A DNA stretch of 64,000 bases from Lachnospiraceae bacterium (lineage in GTDB: Bacteria > Bacillota > Clostridia > Lachnospirales > Lachnospiraceae): positions 1 through 64,000 of the forward strand of contig JAFLTC010000004.1 of NCBI GenBank assembly GCA_022510615.1. Direction: 5' to 3'. Under the pieces are notes generated by a model. That model saw only the letters and a list, made by a program, of their open reading frames with translations, made no database searches and was not told the DNA's origin. The position numbers were made by a program, and so were the translations under genes. Positions 35,901 through 43,518 of the stretch are shown piece after piece. Numbering within the stretch: position 1 is the first letter of the stretch; each line of letters starts with the position of its first letter.

Positions 35901-36456
35901 GGAAGCCTTTTATGAAAAAGAGAAAGTAATGGTTCTGTCGGCATTGAAATATTACAGTCAGAAGAAGGAATTTTCTAAAAAGCAAAAAGAATTCATTGAG
36001 CTTACTCTGGAGAGCTATGCCAGCGACGGACTGATACTGACCTTTATGAAAGACTTCATCGGCAGGGTGGCGGTGCCTTATGAGATTGAAAATGCCGTGC
36101 TGATTCAGTATAACAGCGGCACGTCAAAGGGGGTATTCCTCTTTGTAAAAAATGAGGAAGGGCAGTTTGTAAGCCAGCCTATGAAGCAGGTGTTTGATGG
36201 TATTTACACCAGTGAGCTGCTGCTCTTTGCCGGGGAAGAAAAAACCTGCTACATCTACGAGGAGGAAACCGATACCCGAAGCGAGGAAATGGTTGTGACA
36301 AGGCCGGAGAATGGGGGAAGCCCGGCGGGCTTTTTCCGGATGGTAAACCAGATGATTGAGGCAAAAGAGGCAGGAGAGGATGAAAAATACTTACAGCTTC
36401 GCAGAGATTATGAGGAAGCGAAGTATATGGCGGGGAAATTGTTTGAGATATTGTAG
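32905..36456 (+). CDS. Large protein of unknown function, DUF5717-like
   Basis: 1183 residues from ATG 32905 (AGGTGAGG upstream). The N-terminal 300 residues look like two beta-sandwich domains (LEFTVTAGEKRTESFLLENE; GEHIRGELVLVTDCGECQLP; RRYGSLILETPYQKLEIPV). A long helical region (about 300-1040) carries TPR-like helices rich in Tyr, Leu and Glu, and the C-terminal part is again beta-rich (NAVLIQYNSGTSKGVFLFVK). No signal peptide or membrane span is seen. From memory it matches Lachnospiraceae proteins catalogued as DUF5717. It heads an operon with a degenerate Hsp70/actin-like protein (12 bp on), so it may be a scaffold or substrate of that protein. Confidence 0.75.
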   Translation: MKEKVLSLAKGNFIFEAPGLILTPEKLEFTVTAGEKRTESFLLENERGTKIKGFGSAWETEMEFLPVFHSEENKLEVTVNAEELVPGEHIRGELVLVTDCGECQLPYDVTVVAPKLSDDKGTVDDYFMLQERIQENPENGARLFHDPNFKEIFLYRDEAGKVLYEHLQKKNTKIHSMEEFLVAMGKKQEIRFEVLDDKKKPVRELYYELNGIDIQGSLQIRVNTWGSTGIRVHATADFIQPEMHILWTDEFMDGGDILEFSILADKVATGRRYGSLILETPYQKLEIPVCAHNQFEKKERRVERAKKAAFLTLYRTYLAYAEERLDKTEFQDMLRKNQSVIERITPYPLPMMGYIQVILREEKAILEFYQQTESVDAPVVGAELWEIENYILIEYIKYLYSRREEQQLRLFSLLEQYSENGYSSVLLFYLKLMLDDRYESVRLREKDIKEQLRAGENSPLLYSELMKIYCEEPALITELDEYTLATINYGLKADLINEEHAVAISFLAERLVPPRQLPLVLSVLKRLYAKFTLEDTLWAICSLLIRNEIRQEKYFPWFEKGVEEHLRLTDLYEYYMYTMDRANTFLLPDSVLSYFQYENHLNETCKAFLYAYIVRRKEEQPGDFHMYGNHIREFALKQLAGHRISEDVGVIYEGLFQEGNIQDFVAQELPFVMFTEQLTCHNDKMEGVLVVHTETKEETYYPFTEGQAKIQIYTPNYQLYFVDGEGNYYTGTVDYTLKKLLNLDKFSIYCYENGAEHPHLLAHLAVEAERGARLTEKQALILQQAVKMDLFRPYTRGKMLLRLYDYYNETKDTAMLLGVLDAISPEEIKRERLGEVATDCIYHGMYDKAEKMLSRYGVRGCGKKALAMLVTEKIQEKKNEFSPMLVKWALYLYRENCFERGLMNYLLQYYMGQTKTLTAIYNKCLEIPQLVIDDGSKERLLGQVVFTGENPEPYEKLFLEYYEKGNNRVLVKAFLSVFAYEFIVGRCTLSEEVFQKIEKEAFYEKEKVMVLSALKYYSQKKEFSKKQKEFIELTLESYASDGLILTFMKDFIGRVAVPYEIENAVLIQYNSGTSKGVFLFVKNEEGQFVSQPMKQVFDGIYTSELLLFAGEEKTCYIYEEETDTRSEEMVVTRPENGGSPAGFFRMVNQMIEAKEAGEDEKYLQLRRDYEEAKYMAGKLFEIL

Positions 36457-36468
36457 AGGGAGGTAAAC

Positions 36469-37665
36469 ATGGGCGAAAGGACATTGCTGTTAGGATACGA
36501 CCTTTGTGATGACAAGACACAGCTTGCCGTCTACAGCCGGGAAAAACTGGAACCGGAACTGGTGGGACAGACGGATGAAAACCCGGATGCACTGTTTGAT
36601 ACGGAAATTATTCTGGAAGATACGGAGGTGCTGACCGGTTTTTTGCCACGGATTCGCCGGGGTGAGGATATTATTGTCAATGGGAAGCGTTCCAATCCGG
36701 TTAATGTACTGGCCTATTATTTTCGGAAAACTTTGTCTATGACAAGACAGGCCTATCCCTCTGAAACCATTAAGCAGTTAGTTATTACCGTCCCGGAGCA
36801 GACGCCGGAATTTACGCTCCTCATCTATGAGGCGTTAGAGATGCTTGGCATAGGGAAGGAGCGGGCGAGAATCATCAGCCACAAACAGAGCTTTCTGTAT
36901 TATATGCTGTACCAGAAAAAGGAGCTCTGGGTCAACGATGTGGGCATGTTTGATTATGATGGCGAACATCTTCATTATTACCAGATGCAGGTGGATAGAC
37001 GAAAAACGCCGATACTTGTCGGTGTGACAGAAAAAGATTTCAGCGAGGGAATGAAGGCGACAGAGGAGGAACAGCGAAAAGGCGTTATCTTTGAGGATAT
37101 TGTATATGGAGCGATTCACAAACAGATTTTGTCTGCCCTGTATATGACCGGTGCCGGTTTCGCCGAGGAATGGTCGGATGAGGTATTCCAGAAGCTCTGT
37201 GTAGGAAGAAGACTGTTTAAGGGGCGTAACCTCTATGTCAGCGGTGCCTGCTACGCGGCAAAGGAGTTGGGTGAGACGGCGAAGCTGGATGATTATCTTT
37301 TGCTTGACGAAGATATGATTTCTTCCCATATATCGCTTCCGATTTATACCGATGCGAAGGAGCAGGAAGTTGTTCTGGTGAAGGCGGGCACGCCTTGGTA
37401 TCAGATTAATCAAGAGTGGGAGCTGATACCCGATGGTGAAAATGAACTGGGTCTGACGGTAAAAAATATTTTTTCCAAGGAAGAGAAAAACCTTATGGTA
37501 GATTTGGAACCGGTGTCCGGGAGGGTGGAACGAAGATGTCGGATTCGTCTTGGGATTCGGTTTGAGGATGTTCATACCTGTACGGTTACGATAAAGGACA
37601 TGGGATTTGGCGAATTGTTTCCGACATCGAACCGTATCTGGGAAAAAACTTTGACGGTAGATTAA
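36469..37665 (+). CDS. Degenerate Hsp70/actin-fold protein, DUF5716-like
   Basis: 398 residues that follow the order of Hsp70/actin ATPase motifs with key residues changed. LLGYDLCDDKTQLAVYS stands at the phosphate-1 position. IKQLVITVPEQTPEFTLLIY matches the 'VITVPAYF' block. IISHKQSFLYYML takes the 'EPTAAALAY' position. NDVGMFDYDGEHLHYYQM lies where DLGGGT is expected, so the Gly-rich phosphate-2 loop is lost. NLYVSGACYAAKELG matches the adenosine motif. ATP hydrolysis is therefore doubtful. GGGAGG precedes the ATG; the next gene begins 14 bp after its stop. From memory the family is DUF5716. Cytoplasmic; function unknown. Confidence 0.72.
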   Translation: MGERTLLLGYDLCDDKTQLAVYSREKLEPELVGQTDENPDALFDTEIILEDTEVLTGFLPRIRRGEDIIVNGKRSNPVNVLAYYFRKTLSMTRQAYPSETIKQLVITVPEQTPEFTLLIYEALEMLGIGKERARIISHKQSFLYYMLYQKKELWVNDVGMFDYDGEHLHYYQMQVDRRKTPILVGVTEKDFSEGMKATEEEQRKGVIFEDIVYGAIHKQILSALYMTGAGFAEEWSDEVFQKLCVGRRLFKGRNLYVSGACYAAKELGETAKLDDYLLLDEDMISSHISLPIYTDAKEQEVVLVKAGTPWYQINQEWELIPDGENELGLTVKNIFSKEEKNLMVDLEPVSGRVERRCRIRLGIRFEDVHTCTVTIKDMGFGELFPTSNRIWEKTLTVD

Positions 37666-37679
37666 AAGGAGGTGCCGGC

Positions 37680-38447
37680 GTGTTTATTTTGTGCAAGGGA
37701 AAGGTGGCAAGAGAACCCTATGAAATGCCCTATACCGGGCAGAAGGTGTATTCTCTGGAGGAACTCTGCTACTATATCTACCACAATATTTACAGCATTA
37801 CGGAGGATTTTTTCGAGGAATCTCTGGCCGTGTGGCTGAAGGAAGAGACGGAGAATACCTTGCTGGCAAAGAAAATAGAGGAAATGCTTGCCGGGAATAA
37901 AAACCTGAAGGATTTAGTCGTAACCATCCTATGTGGCTGCGACTATTACAAGGAAAAGGAAATCCGGGAAATCATTTCAATAATTGACGGCATCGAGAAT
38001 CTTCCGTTGTACCGGAAAAAGAAAATTAAGGCAGATAACTATCTGCGGGCGGGGTACTACGGAAAAAGTCTCCTTGCTTACCGGAAACTCCTTCATGGCA
38101 GTTTTGCCGTGAATTTTACCACGGAGGAATACGGGGATATTTTGCATAATCAGGGAATTGCCCATTTTTATACTTCGTCTTTTGCTGAGGCGGAGACTGA
38201 TTTTAAAGAAGCCTATGTCAGAAACAATAAAAAGGAATCCCTGCTGCATTATTTATGGGTGTTAATGATGCAGAAAAAGGTAAAACTTTTTGAGACCGAG
38301 GCAGTTGCCTTTGGCATGTCACTGGAAGAAATACTGGTGGCAAAGGAGACTTATCAGAAGGCTCTTTCCGGCTGGCGGCTTCCGGAGGAAAGAGAGGACG
38401 ACATTAAGCGATATAAGGAGCAGTTAAAAACGGCATTTTCATGCTAG
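37680..38447 (+). CDS. TPR-like protein of the DUF5716/5717 operon
   Basis: 255 residues starting at GTG 37680 behind AAAAGGAGG. The first 110 residues (MFILCKGKVAREPYEMPYTG, VYSLEELCYYIYHNIYSITE) form a helical N-domain. About 130-215 have TPR-like helix pairs (ADNYLRAGYYGKSLLAYRKL; ILHNQGIAHFYTSSFAEAE; DFKEAYVRNNKKESLLHYLW). It has no membrane span. It overlaps the next gene by seven bases, which implies coupled translation. Probably an assembly or scaffolding partner of the Hsp70-like protein; no family name is certain. Confidence 0.65.
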   Translation: MFILCKGKVAREPYEMPYTGQKVYSLEELCYYIYHNIYSITEDFFEESLAVWLKEETENTLLAKKIEEMLAGNKNLKDLVVTILCGCDYYKEKEIREIISIIDGIENLPLYRKKKIKADNYLRAGYYGKSLLAYRKLLHGSFAVNFTTEEYGDILHNQGIAHFYTSSFAEAETDFKEAYVRNNKKESLLHYLWVLMMQKKVKLFETEAVAFGMSLEEILVAKETYQKALSGWRLPEEREDDIKRYKEQLKTAFSC

Positions 38448-39676
38448 AAAGAGAGGCGGCAGGGTTGCAGTTTCGTTTATTCAGGAAAAAAGATATGGAT
38501 ACCCCACCGGAGACTGTGTCGGAGGAACCGGAGGTAACCGTTGAGCAGTTAGTCAACGAGCCGGTAAAGGTAGAAAAAGAAAAGGTGGATATCAGCAATG
38601 ACCGTGCCAGAATTGAATATCTGGGGCGGCTCCATGACGGTATTCTGGAGGCAAAGAGACAGTGCGGGGAAATCAAATTTGAATATGGACAGGTTACCTC
38701 TTATCTGAAGGATATCCAGTTAATCGATCAGGCGCCGGCGGAGGAAAAAACAGAGATGTATGCGGCGGCAAGGCGTATTGTGGAGCTGACAGAGGAGCGT
38801 CTGCATTTGCAGCGGCAGAAATATAAAATGACAGATGCCCAGAAGCGTGCCATGGAAAATTATGAGCCTACGGTGCGGGAAGATATTCAGAAACTGCTGG
38901 AGTACGAGGATTATCAGGTAAAAATAAAGAATGATTTACGACAGTTAAGCAGTGAGAAAAGCCTTTTACTTGCGGATAAACGGGATATTATCCGTGGACA
39001 GCGCACCTTAAAGACCATCGGAAAATGTCTGGCGGCAATTTTAATTGCCCTTGGTACGATGCTGCTAGCCTTAGCCTTTTGCTTTAAAGTAGACATTACC
39101 TTTCCTTTTGTGGCGACGGTGGCCTTTGGGTTTGTCATTGCTGCCATTATACTGAATGAGGCCAGAAAAAACCGGATTGACATGGTTATTACGGAGAAAA
39201 AATGTAACCGTGCCATATTTTTAACGAACCGTGTCAAAATCAAATATGTCAATAACGTGAGGACATTAGATTATCTCTATCAGAAATATCAGGTGAGAAA
39301 TGCCACGGAGTTAGATTTTGTATACGGGCAATACAGAAAGGCAAAGAGAGAGTGGGCAAGGCAGCGGGAGAGTACGATACAGATTAATGAAAATAACCAA
39401 ATACTGATGCAGGAATTACAGCGGCTTGGTGTAAAAGACAGAGATATCTGGTTTGCTCAGGCAAAGGCACTCATAGAGCCGAAGGAAATGGTAGAGGTGC
39501 GCCACGATTTGAATGTGCGGCGACAGAAGCTGAGAGAGCAGTTGGATTATAATACCGGTGTCATGGAAGAATGTCTGGAAGAGATGGAAAAAATCCGGGA
39601 TAAAAAACCAGAATATGCAGTAGAAGTGGAGCGAATACTGAGTCAGGAGATGAAAGTAAATGAAGCCGGAAATTGA
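38441..39676 (+). CDS. Coiled-coil membrane protein of the DUF5716/5717 operon
   Basis: 411 residues. After an acidic N-terminus a long coiled coil runs to about residue 180 (RARIEYLGRLHDGILEAKRQ; RIVELTEERLHLQRQKYKMT). Two membrane spans close together follow (CLAAILIALGTMLLALAFCF; ITFPFVATVAFGFVIAAIIL, about 190-235), then a second coiled coil to the end. The hairpin anchor leaves both coils on the cytoplasmic side. This makes it the likely membrane anchor for the soluble partners. It starts seven bases before the previous stop, and thiE begins 17 bases before its own stop. Confidence 0.68.
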   Translation: MLEREAAGLQFRLFRKKDMDTPPETVSEEPEVTVEQLVNEPVKVEKEKVDISNDRARIEYLGRLHDGILEAKRQCGEIKFEYGQVTSYLKDIQLIDQAPAEEKTEMYAAARRIVELTEERLHLQRQKYKMTDAQKRAMENYEPTVREDIQKLLEYEDYQVKIKNDLRQLSSEKSLLLADKRDIIRGQRTLKTIGKCLAAILIALGTMLLALAFCFKVDITFPFVATVAFGFVIAAIILNEARKNRIDMVITEKKCNRAIFLTNRVKIKYVNNVRTLDYLYQKYQVRNATELDFVYGQYRKAKREWARQRESTIQINENNQILMQELQRLGVKDRDIWFAQAKALIEPKEMVEVRHDLNVRRQKLREQLDYNTGVMEECLEEMEKIRDKKPEYAVEVERILSQEMKVNEAGN

Positions 39677-40289
39677 TTATACCCTGTATCTGTGTACCGA
39701 CAGGGAACTTATGACGACAGATACGATAGAGGAATCGGTGGAGCTTGCCATAAAGGGAGGCATTACTGTTGTGCAACTCAGGGAAAAAAACAGCACCTCC
39801 AGAGAGTTTTATAAACTGGCACATGGTGTGAAGGAAATTACGGATGCCTATGAAATTCCTCTGATCATTAATGACCGTATTGATATTGCTATGGCGGTGG
39901 GGGCAGATGGAGTTCATCTGGGTCAAAAGGATATGCCGATACAGGCGGCGAGAAATCTTCTGGGATCGGATAAGATCGTGGGAGCTACGGCAAATACAGT
40001 GGAAGCTGCGGTAGAAGCGTGGAAAAACGGTGCCGATTACCTCGGTGTGGGGGATGTGTTTGGCACGAGTACAAAGGCAGATACCACCCACATTACTCTG
40101 GAAGAACTAAAAAAAATCCGCCTGGCGGTACAGATACCGGTAGTGGCAATAGGCGGAGTAAATGCAGAAAATATATCCCTGTTACGGGAAACCGGCGTTG
40201 AGGGAGCTGCCGTTATCTCTGCCATCGTAGGTCAGAAGGATATTACGGCAGCAGCGGAAACACTTATCGCAAATTTTCGAGGAGCATAA
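39660..40289 (+). CDS. thiE: Thiamine phosphate synthase
   Basis: 209 residues of TIM-barrel ThiE. YLCTDRELM, VQLREKNSTSREFY, LIINDRIDIAMAVGADGVHL with GQKDMP, GATANTVEAA, ADYLGVGDVFGTSTKAD, and VAIGGVN with the phosphate-binding AAVISAIV are all in order. It joins HMP-pyrophosphate with thiazole phosphate. No other thiamine genes are near; it is co-directional and overlaps the coiled-coil gene. Its 3' end overlaps the converging PHP gene by 26 bp. Confidence 0.93.
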   Translation: MKPEIDYTLYLCTDRELMTTDTIEESVELAIKGGITVVQLREKNSTSREFYKLAHGVKEITDAYEIPLIINDRIDIAMAVGADGVHLGQKDMPIQAARNLLGSDKIVGATANTVEAAVEAWKNGADYLGVGDVFGTSTKADTTHITLEELKKIRLAVQIPVVAIGGVNAENISLLRETGVEGAAVISAIVGQKDITAAAETLIANFRGA

Positions 40290-41109
40290 CCGGAATCCGG
40301 AGGGGCCCCTCGCCTCTGCCCATTTCCAAGTCCGGCTTATTTGCACCGTGAAAGTCCGTTCCGCCAGTAATGAAGAGATCAAAATCCTGTGCCAGTTTCC
40401 GGACAAAGGCCTCATCCGTTCCCCGGTTACGGGAGTACATGGCTTCGATTCCCTTCAGACCGTATCCCTTTAACTCTGTCAGAAGATTGTGAAGTTCCGT
40501 CACAGAAAGCTTATAGAGCATAGGATGGGCTAAAACCGGAATACCACCGGCTTTCTGAATCAGTTCAATGCCTTCTTTCGGCGTCAGATACCTGCGGGCA
40601 ACAAAATAAGGACCATTTTCTGCCAGAATCTTTTTAAAGGCAGAGTCAATACTCGGAATTGCTCCTTTTTCCAGCAAAAAGCGGGCGAAATGCGCTCTGG
40701 TAAGAATTGTACTGCCAAAGTGCGCTGTCAGGGATTCATAGTCAATCGGATAGCCCGCATCCGAGAGATTTTCGCACATTTTCCGATTGCGGTTATCCCG
40801 TTCCTCCGCAACTTCCTGTAAAGCATTCAGTAAATCTTTTTGCTTATAATCAATGTTGTAACCCAATATATGAATTTCTTTTTTTTTCTCCGGCGACACC
40901 TGATACTCACAGGAAAGCTCTATGCCGGGAATTATCTCAATTTTTTTATCTTTAGCAGCGGCAACAGCTCGTTCCACACCGTCCACCGTGTCGTGATCAG
41001 TAAGTGCAAATGCCACCAAACGATTATCTGCGGCAAGATCAACCAATTCTTCCGGCGTGCAGGTTCCGTCCGAACAGTTGGAGTGTACATGTAAATCGAT
41101 ATACTGCAT
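40264..41109 (-). CDS. PHP-domain phosphoesterase (YciV/RNase AM type)
   Basis: 281 residues from ATG 41109, since GAAAGGAC lies upstream and the metal-binding DLHVHSNCSDGT then opens the protein. Further PHP ligands are ALTDHDTVDG, IPGIELSCEY, HILGYNID, LAHPMLYKL and TGGTDFHGANKPD. The family includes 3',5'-nucleoside bisphosphate phosphatase and 5' to 3' RNase AM. It would act on pAp or short RNA in the cytoplasm, by family inference. Confidence 0.88.
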   Translation of the reverse strand: MQYIDLHVHSNCSDGTCTPEELVDLAADNRLVAFALTDHDTVDGVERAVAAAKDKKIEIIPGIELSCEYQVSPEKKKEIHILGYNIDYKQKDLLNALQEVAEERDNRNRKMCENLSDAGYPIDYESLTAHFGSTILTRAHFARFLLEKGAIPSIDSAFKKILAENGPYFVARRYLTPKEGIELIQKAGGIPVLAHPMLYKLSVTELHNLLTELKGYGLKGIEAMYSRNRGTDEAFVRKLAQDFDLFITGGTDFHGANKPDLEMGRGEGPLRIPVMLLENLR

Positions 41110-41210
41110 AGTAGTCTGTCCTTTCATTTTCTCATCATTATCTATGATAGCATAGTTATATTTTTTTGAAAAGCATCATATTTTTTCTTAGAACGGATTG
41201 AAAGCAGTGT

Positions 41211-41244
41211 TAGCATAACGGTTCAAATTAGCGCTGTTATGCTA
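41211..41244. repeat. Looped copy of the TAGCATAACGGC repeat
   Basis: TAGCATAAC (41211-41219) and GTTATGCTA (41236-41244) are perfect inverted arms with about 16 bases between. It lies 22 bp upstream of the TIGR04086 gene, opposite another half-copy at 42630. Confidence 0.6.
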
Positions 41245-41266
41245 TAGGCTGCAGAATGGAGGAAAT

Positions 41267-41638
41267 ATGAAAACAGGAGCCATTGTACAGGTAATCAAGG
41301 GTGTTGTGCTGGCCTATGGCATATCCGCAGTTCTTCTTGTGATATTGGCATTTTTAATGTTTCAATGGGATATTTCGGAGGGGGTTGTCCGGGGCGGTAT
41401 TATTTTTGCCTATGTATTTTCCTGCTTTATCAGCGGTATGGTAGTGAGCAGTCATCACACCGGACGAAAATATTTGTGGGGGCTTTTAATGGGAGCAATT
41501 TATTATATCATACTTCTCATTACGTCTATGATTTGCAACCGTGCCCTGTTTATGAATATTCCCGGAATACTGCCGGCACTTTTTTTGTGTCTGTTTGGGG
41601 GAATGTTAGGAGGCATGCTTCAGGCAGGGAGAAAGTAG
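41267..41638 (+). CDS. TIGR04086 family membrane protein
   Basis: 123 residues with four membrane spans (IKGVVLAYGISAVLLVILAF; GGIIFAYVFSCFISGMVVS; LWGLLMGAIYYIILLITSM; ALFLCLFGGMLGGML). It matches the length and layout of the TIGR04086 proteins of clostridia, which are of unknown function and often near yajC/secDF or queuosine genes. Here it stands alone. GGAGG precedes the ATG. Confidence 0.82.
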   Translation: MKTGAIVQVIKGVVLAYGISAVLLVILAFLMFQWDISEGVVRGGIIFAYVFSCFISGMVVSSHHTGRKYLWGLLMGAIYYIILLITSMICNRALFMNIPGILPALFLCLFGGMLGGMLQAGRK

Positions 41639-41719
41639 AAGTAAAATTTTACTTTGAAAAATAAAAAAGTTGTGGTATCTTATTTCACAAAGAATGCAAT
41701 GTACCAAAGGAAAGATACG

Positions 41720-42623
41720 ATGAATAAGGACGAAGGAATCCGGCTGAATGCCGAGGAAGTGCTAAAAGAATATTCCAATATGGTCTTCCGCCTTGCTTTT
41801 GCCAGGGTGGGAAATGTCAGTGATGCACAGGATGTTATGCAGGAGGTATTTCTCAAATACATGCAATATAAGAAAACCTTCAAGGATAAGGAGCAACTCA
41901 AGGCGTGGCTGATTCGCGTAACGATTAATACAGCCCCAAATATGGTCACCTCTGCCTGGCACCGTCATACTACCGGACTGGAAGAAGCGGATGCCGCTGA
42001 ATTACCGGCTTCTCTGACAACGGCAACCAATACAACGGCTACTGTAACATGGAACATTGCAAAGGCGCAGGAAGCGGTAAATTACTATGGTAGAACCTTA
42101 GTTGGCTTTCGTCTGAGTTACTGGTCATTGGAACAAAATAAGGATGTGGTAGTGACTACGGTAGCTCCTACGGTAAATACATACACTTTCCGTAAAATGG
42201 CAGGGTTATTCCAATGTAAGCGGGTATCAGGCAAACCTATATAACCGCAAGGGAAAACTGGTTGAATCAAAAACCATTTCCAACCAGTATATCAATTACT
42301 GTACCTTCAGTAAGGCAAACACAAAAAACGTATATTTTGTAAAGGTACGCATGTACTATACATATGGCGGTGTGACAACCTGGTCCAAGTGGTCGGCAAA
42401 CTTTAATGCCGTACCACAGGCAAAAATTAAGGCTAAGAAAAAATGGACGAAGGTAAAGACATTGAAGGCAAAATCCGGCAGCTATACTTTTACCAAATTG
42501 AAAAAGAAAAGAATCACAGTAAATGCAGTCGGTTATGACTTGCAAGTAAGAACAACCGGCAAAGTAAATGGTAAAAAGATGAATTCTACTTCGTACTATT
42601 ACACAAATTACTATTTAATTTAG
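41720..42623 (+). pseudogene. Chimera: 5' part of an ECF sigma gene fused to the 3' part of a secreted fibronectin-like protein
   Basis: ATG 41720 (AAAGGAAAG upstream) begins a normal ECF region 2: EYSNMVFRLAFARVGNVSDA, QDVMQEVFLKYMQ and LKAWLIRVTINT. At about 41937 the sequence changes abruptly to a beta-rich secreted-protein sequence (HTTGLEEADAAELPASLTTA; VTWNIAKAQEAVNYYGRTLV) in the same frame, and region 4 is missing. Around 42200 a frameshift stops this frame, while another continues as GYSNVSGYQANLYNRKGK, VYFVKVRMYYTYGGVTTWSK and a Lys-rich Ig/Fn3-like end to 42623. A deletion joined two genes, then a frameshift followed. It is probably non-functional, though region 2 alone may still be made. 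Confidence 0.75.
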
Positions 42624-42629
42624 ATTGAC

Positions 42630-42641
42630 GCCGTTATGCTA
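42630..42641. repeat. Single arm of the TAGCATAACGGC repeat
   Basis: GCCGTTATGCTA is exactly one arm of the palindrome at 2727-2750. It lies just past the chimeric pseudogene; its partner-like copy is at 41211. Confidence 0.6.
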
Positions 42642-42664
42642 GGGCAAAATAGAAATTGAAAGAA

Positions 42665-42748
42665 AAAGGAGATACCGTCCAATCGGGCTCGAACCGGTAA
42701 CGCTTTGCGTAAAGGTTTCCGTTGATTGGATGGTGTCCCTTTTTTTAT
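42665..42748 (+). terminator. Tiered stem-loop terminator
   Basis: An outer stem (AGGAGATACCGTCCAATC with GATTGGATGGTGTCCCT, two mismatches) encloses an inner AACC..ACGC-TTT-GCGT..GGTT stack, and TTTTTTT follows. It is larger than usual and stands alone after the pseudogene, so it may be the end of a lost transcript. The rest of 42749-42906 is AT-rich leader. Confidence 0.7.
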
Positions 42749-42906
42749 TAATTTTTTCGCCAAGAATTTCTGATTTGTAATCTTCTGCTAAATATGGTAA
42801 AATATGTAGAATAAGTAAAATGGAACAAAAAGGAAGGTATTGGGAGTAAAAAATTAGGTTTTCGTCGGGTGGAGAATATCAATAATTGTACGAAGGGGAG
42901 ACGGAA

Positions 42907-43518
42907 ATGTTACTATTTATAAGTATGTTGGATGGTCCTGATGAGGTAAACCAATTTACTAGGCTATACAATTATTATAATAAGCTTGCTTTCTGGGTAG
43001 CAAATCGGATTTTGCAGGATGCTTTCCTGGCGGAGGATGCAGTACAGGAAGCTTTTTTGCGAATTGCCAGAAATTTTTCTAAAATTTCTATAAAAGATTC
43101 GCTTGAATGTAGCAAAACCAAGAACTTTGTCGTTATAATAGTCGAAAGAGCGGCAATCGACATTTATCGAAAAAGAAAGAAGCTTATAGAAAGGGAAATA
43201 CCTGCGGAAGCTTTGGAGGAGACGGCATATGCCATGGAAAATCCTGAGAATGATGAAGATAACGAAATTTTCAGGGCCATACGTTCTCTTCCAAAGAGAT
43301 ACAGTGAGGTACTTCTGCTACGCTATGTAAATGGACTTAACAATAATGAGATTGCCAGCCTATTAAATATGAAAGAGAGTACAGTACGAACCAATCTGAC
43401 CAGAGGACGGAAGCGTCTGGCGGGGATGATAGATGAAAGGCTTTCAAAATCAAAGAAATTAAAGGATGTGAATGAAGCAGCAGCAACAAAAGAAGAAGAG
43501 AAAGGAGATGCCGACTAA
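42907..43518 (+). CDS. ECF RNA polymerase sigma factor
   Basis: 203 residues from ATG 42907, preferred over upstream starts because GGGGAG lies before it. Region 2 has RLYNYYNKLAFWVANRILQD, AFLAEDAVQEAFLRIARNF and FVVIIVERAAIDIYRKRKK. Region 4 has AIRSLPKRYSEVLLLRYVNG, LNNNEIASLLNMKESTVRTN and LTRGRKRLA. A Lys/Glu-rich tail follows. The stop overlaps the start of the DUF4367 gene by one base (TAATG), so the two are coupled. Confidence 0.9.
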   Translation: MLLFISMLDGPDEVNQFTRLYNYYNKLAFWVANRILQDAFLAEDAVQEAFLRIARNFSKISIKDSLECSKTKNFVVIIVERAAIDIYRKRKKLIEREIPAEALEETAYAMENPENDEDNEIFRAIRSLPKRYSEVLLLRYVNGLNNNEIASLLNMKESTVRTNLTRGRKRLAGMIDERLSKSKKLKDVNEAAATKEEEKGDAD

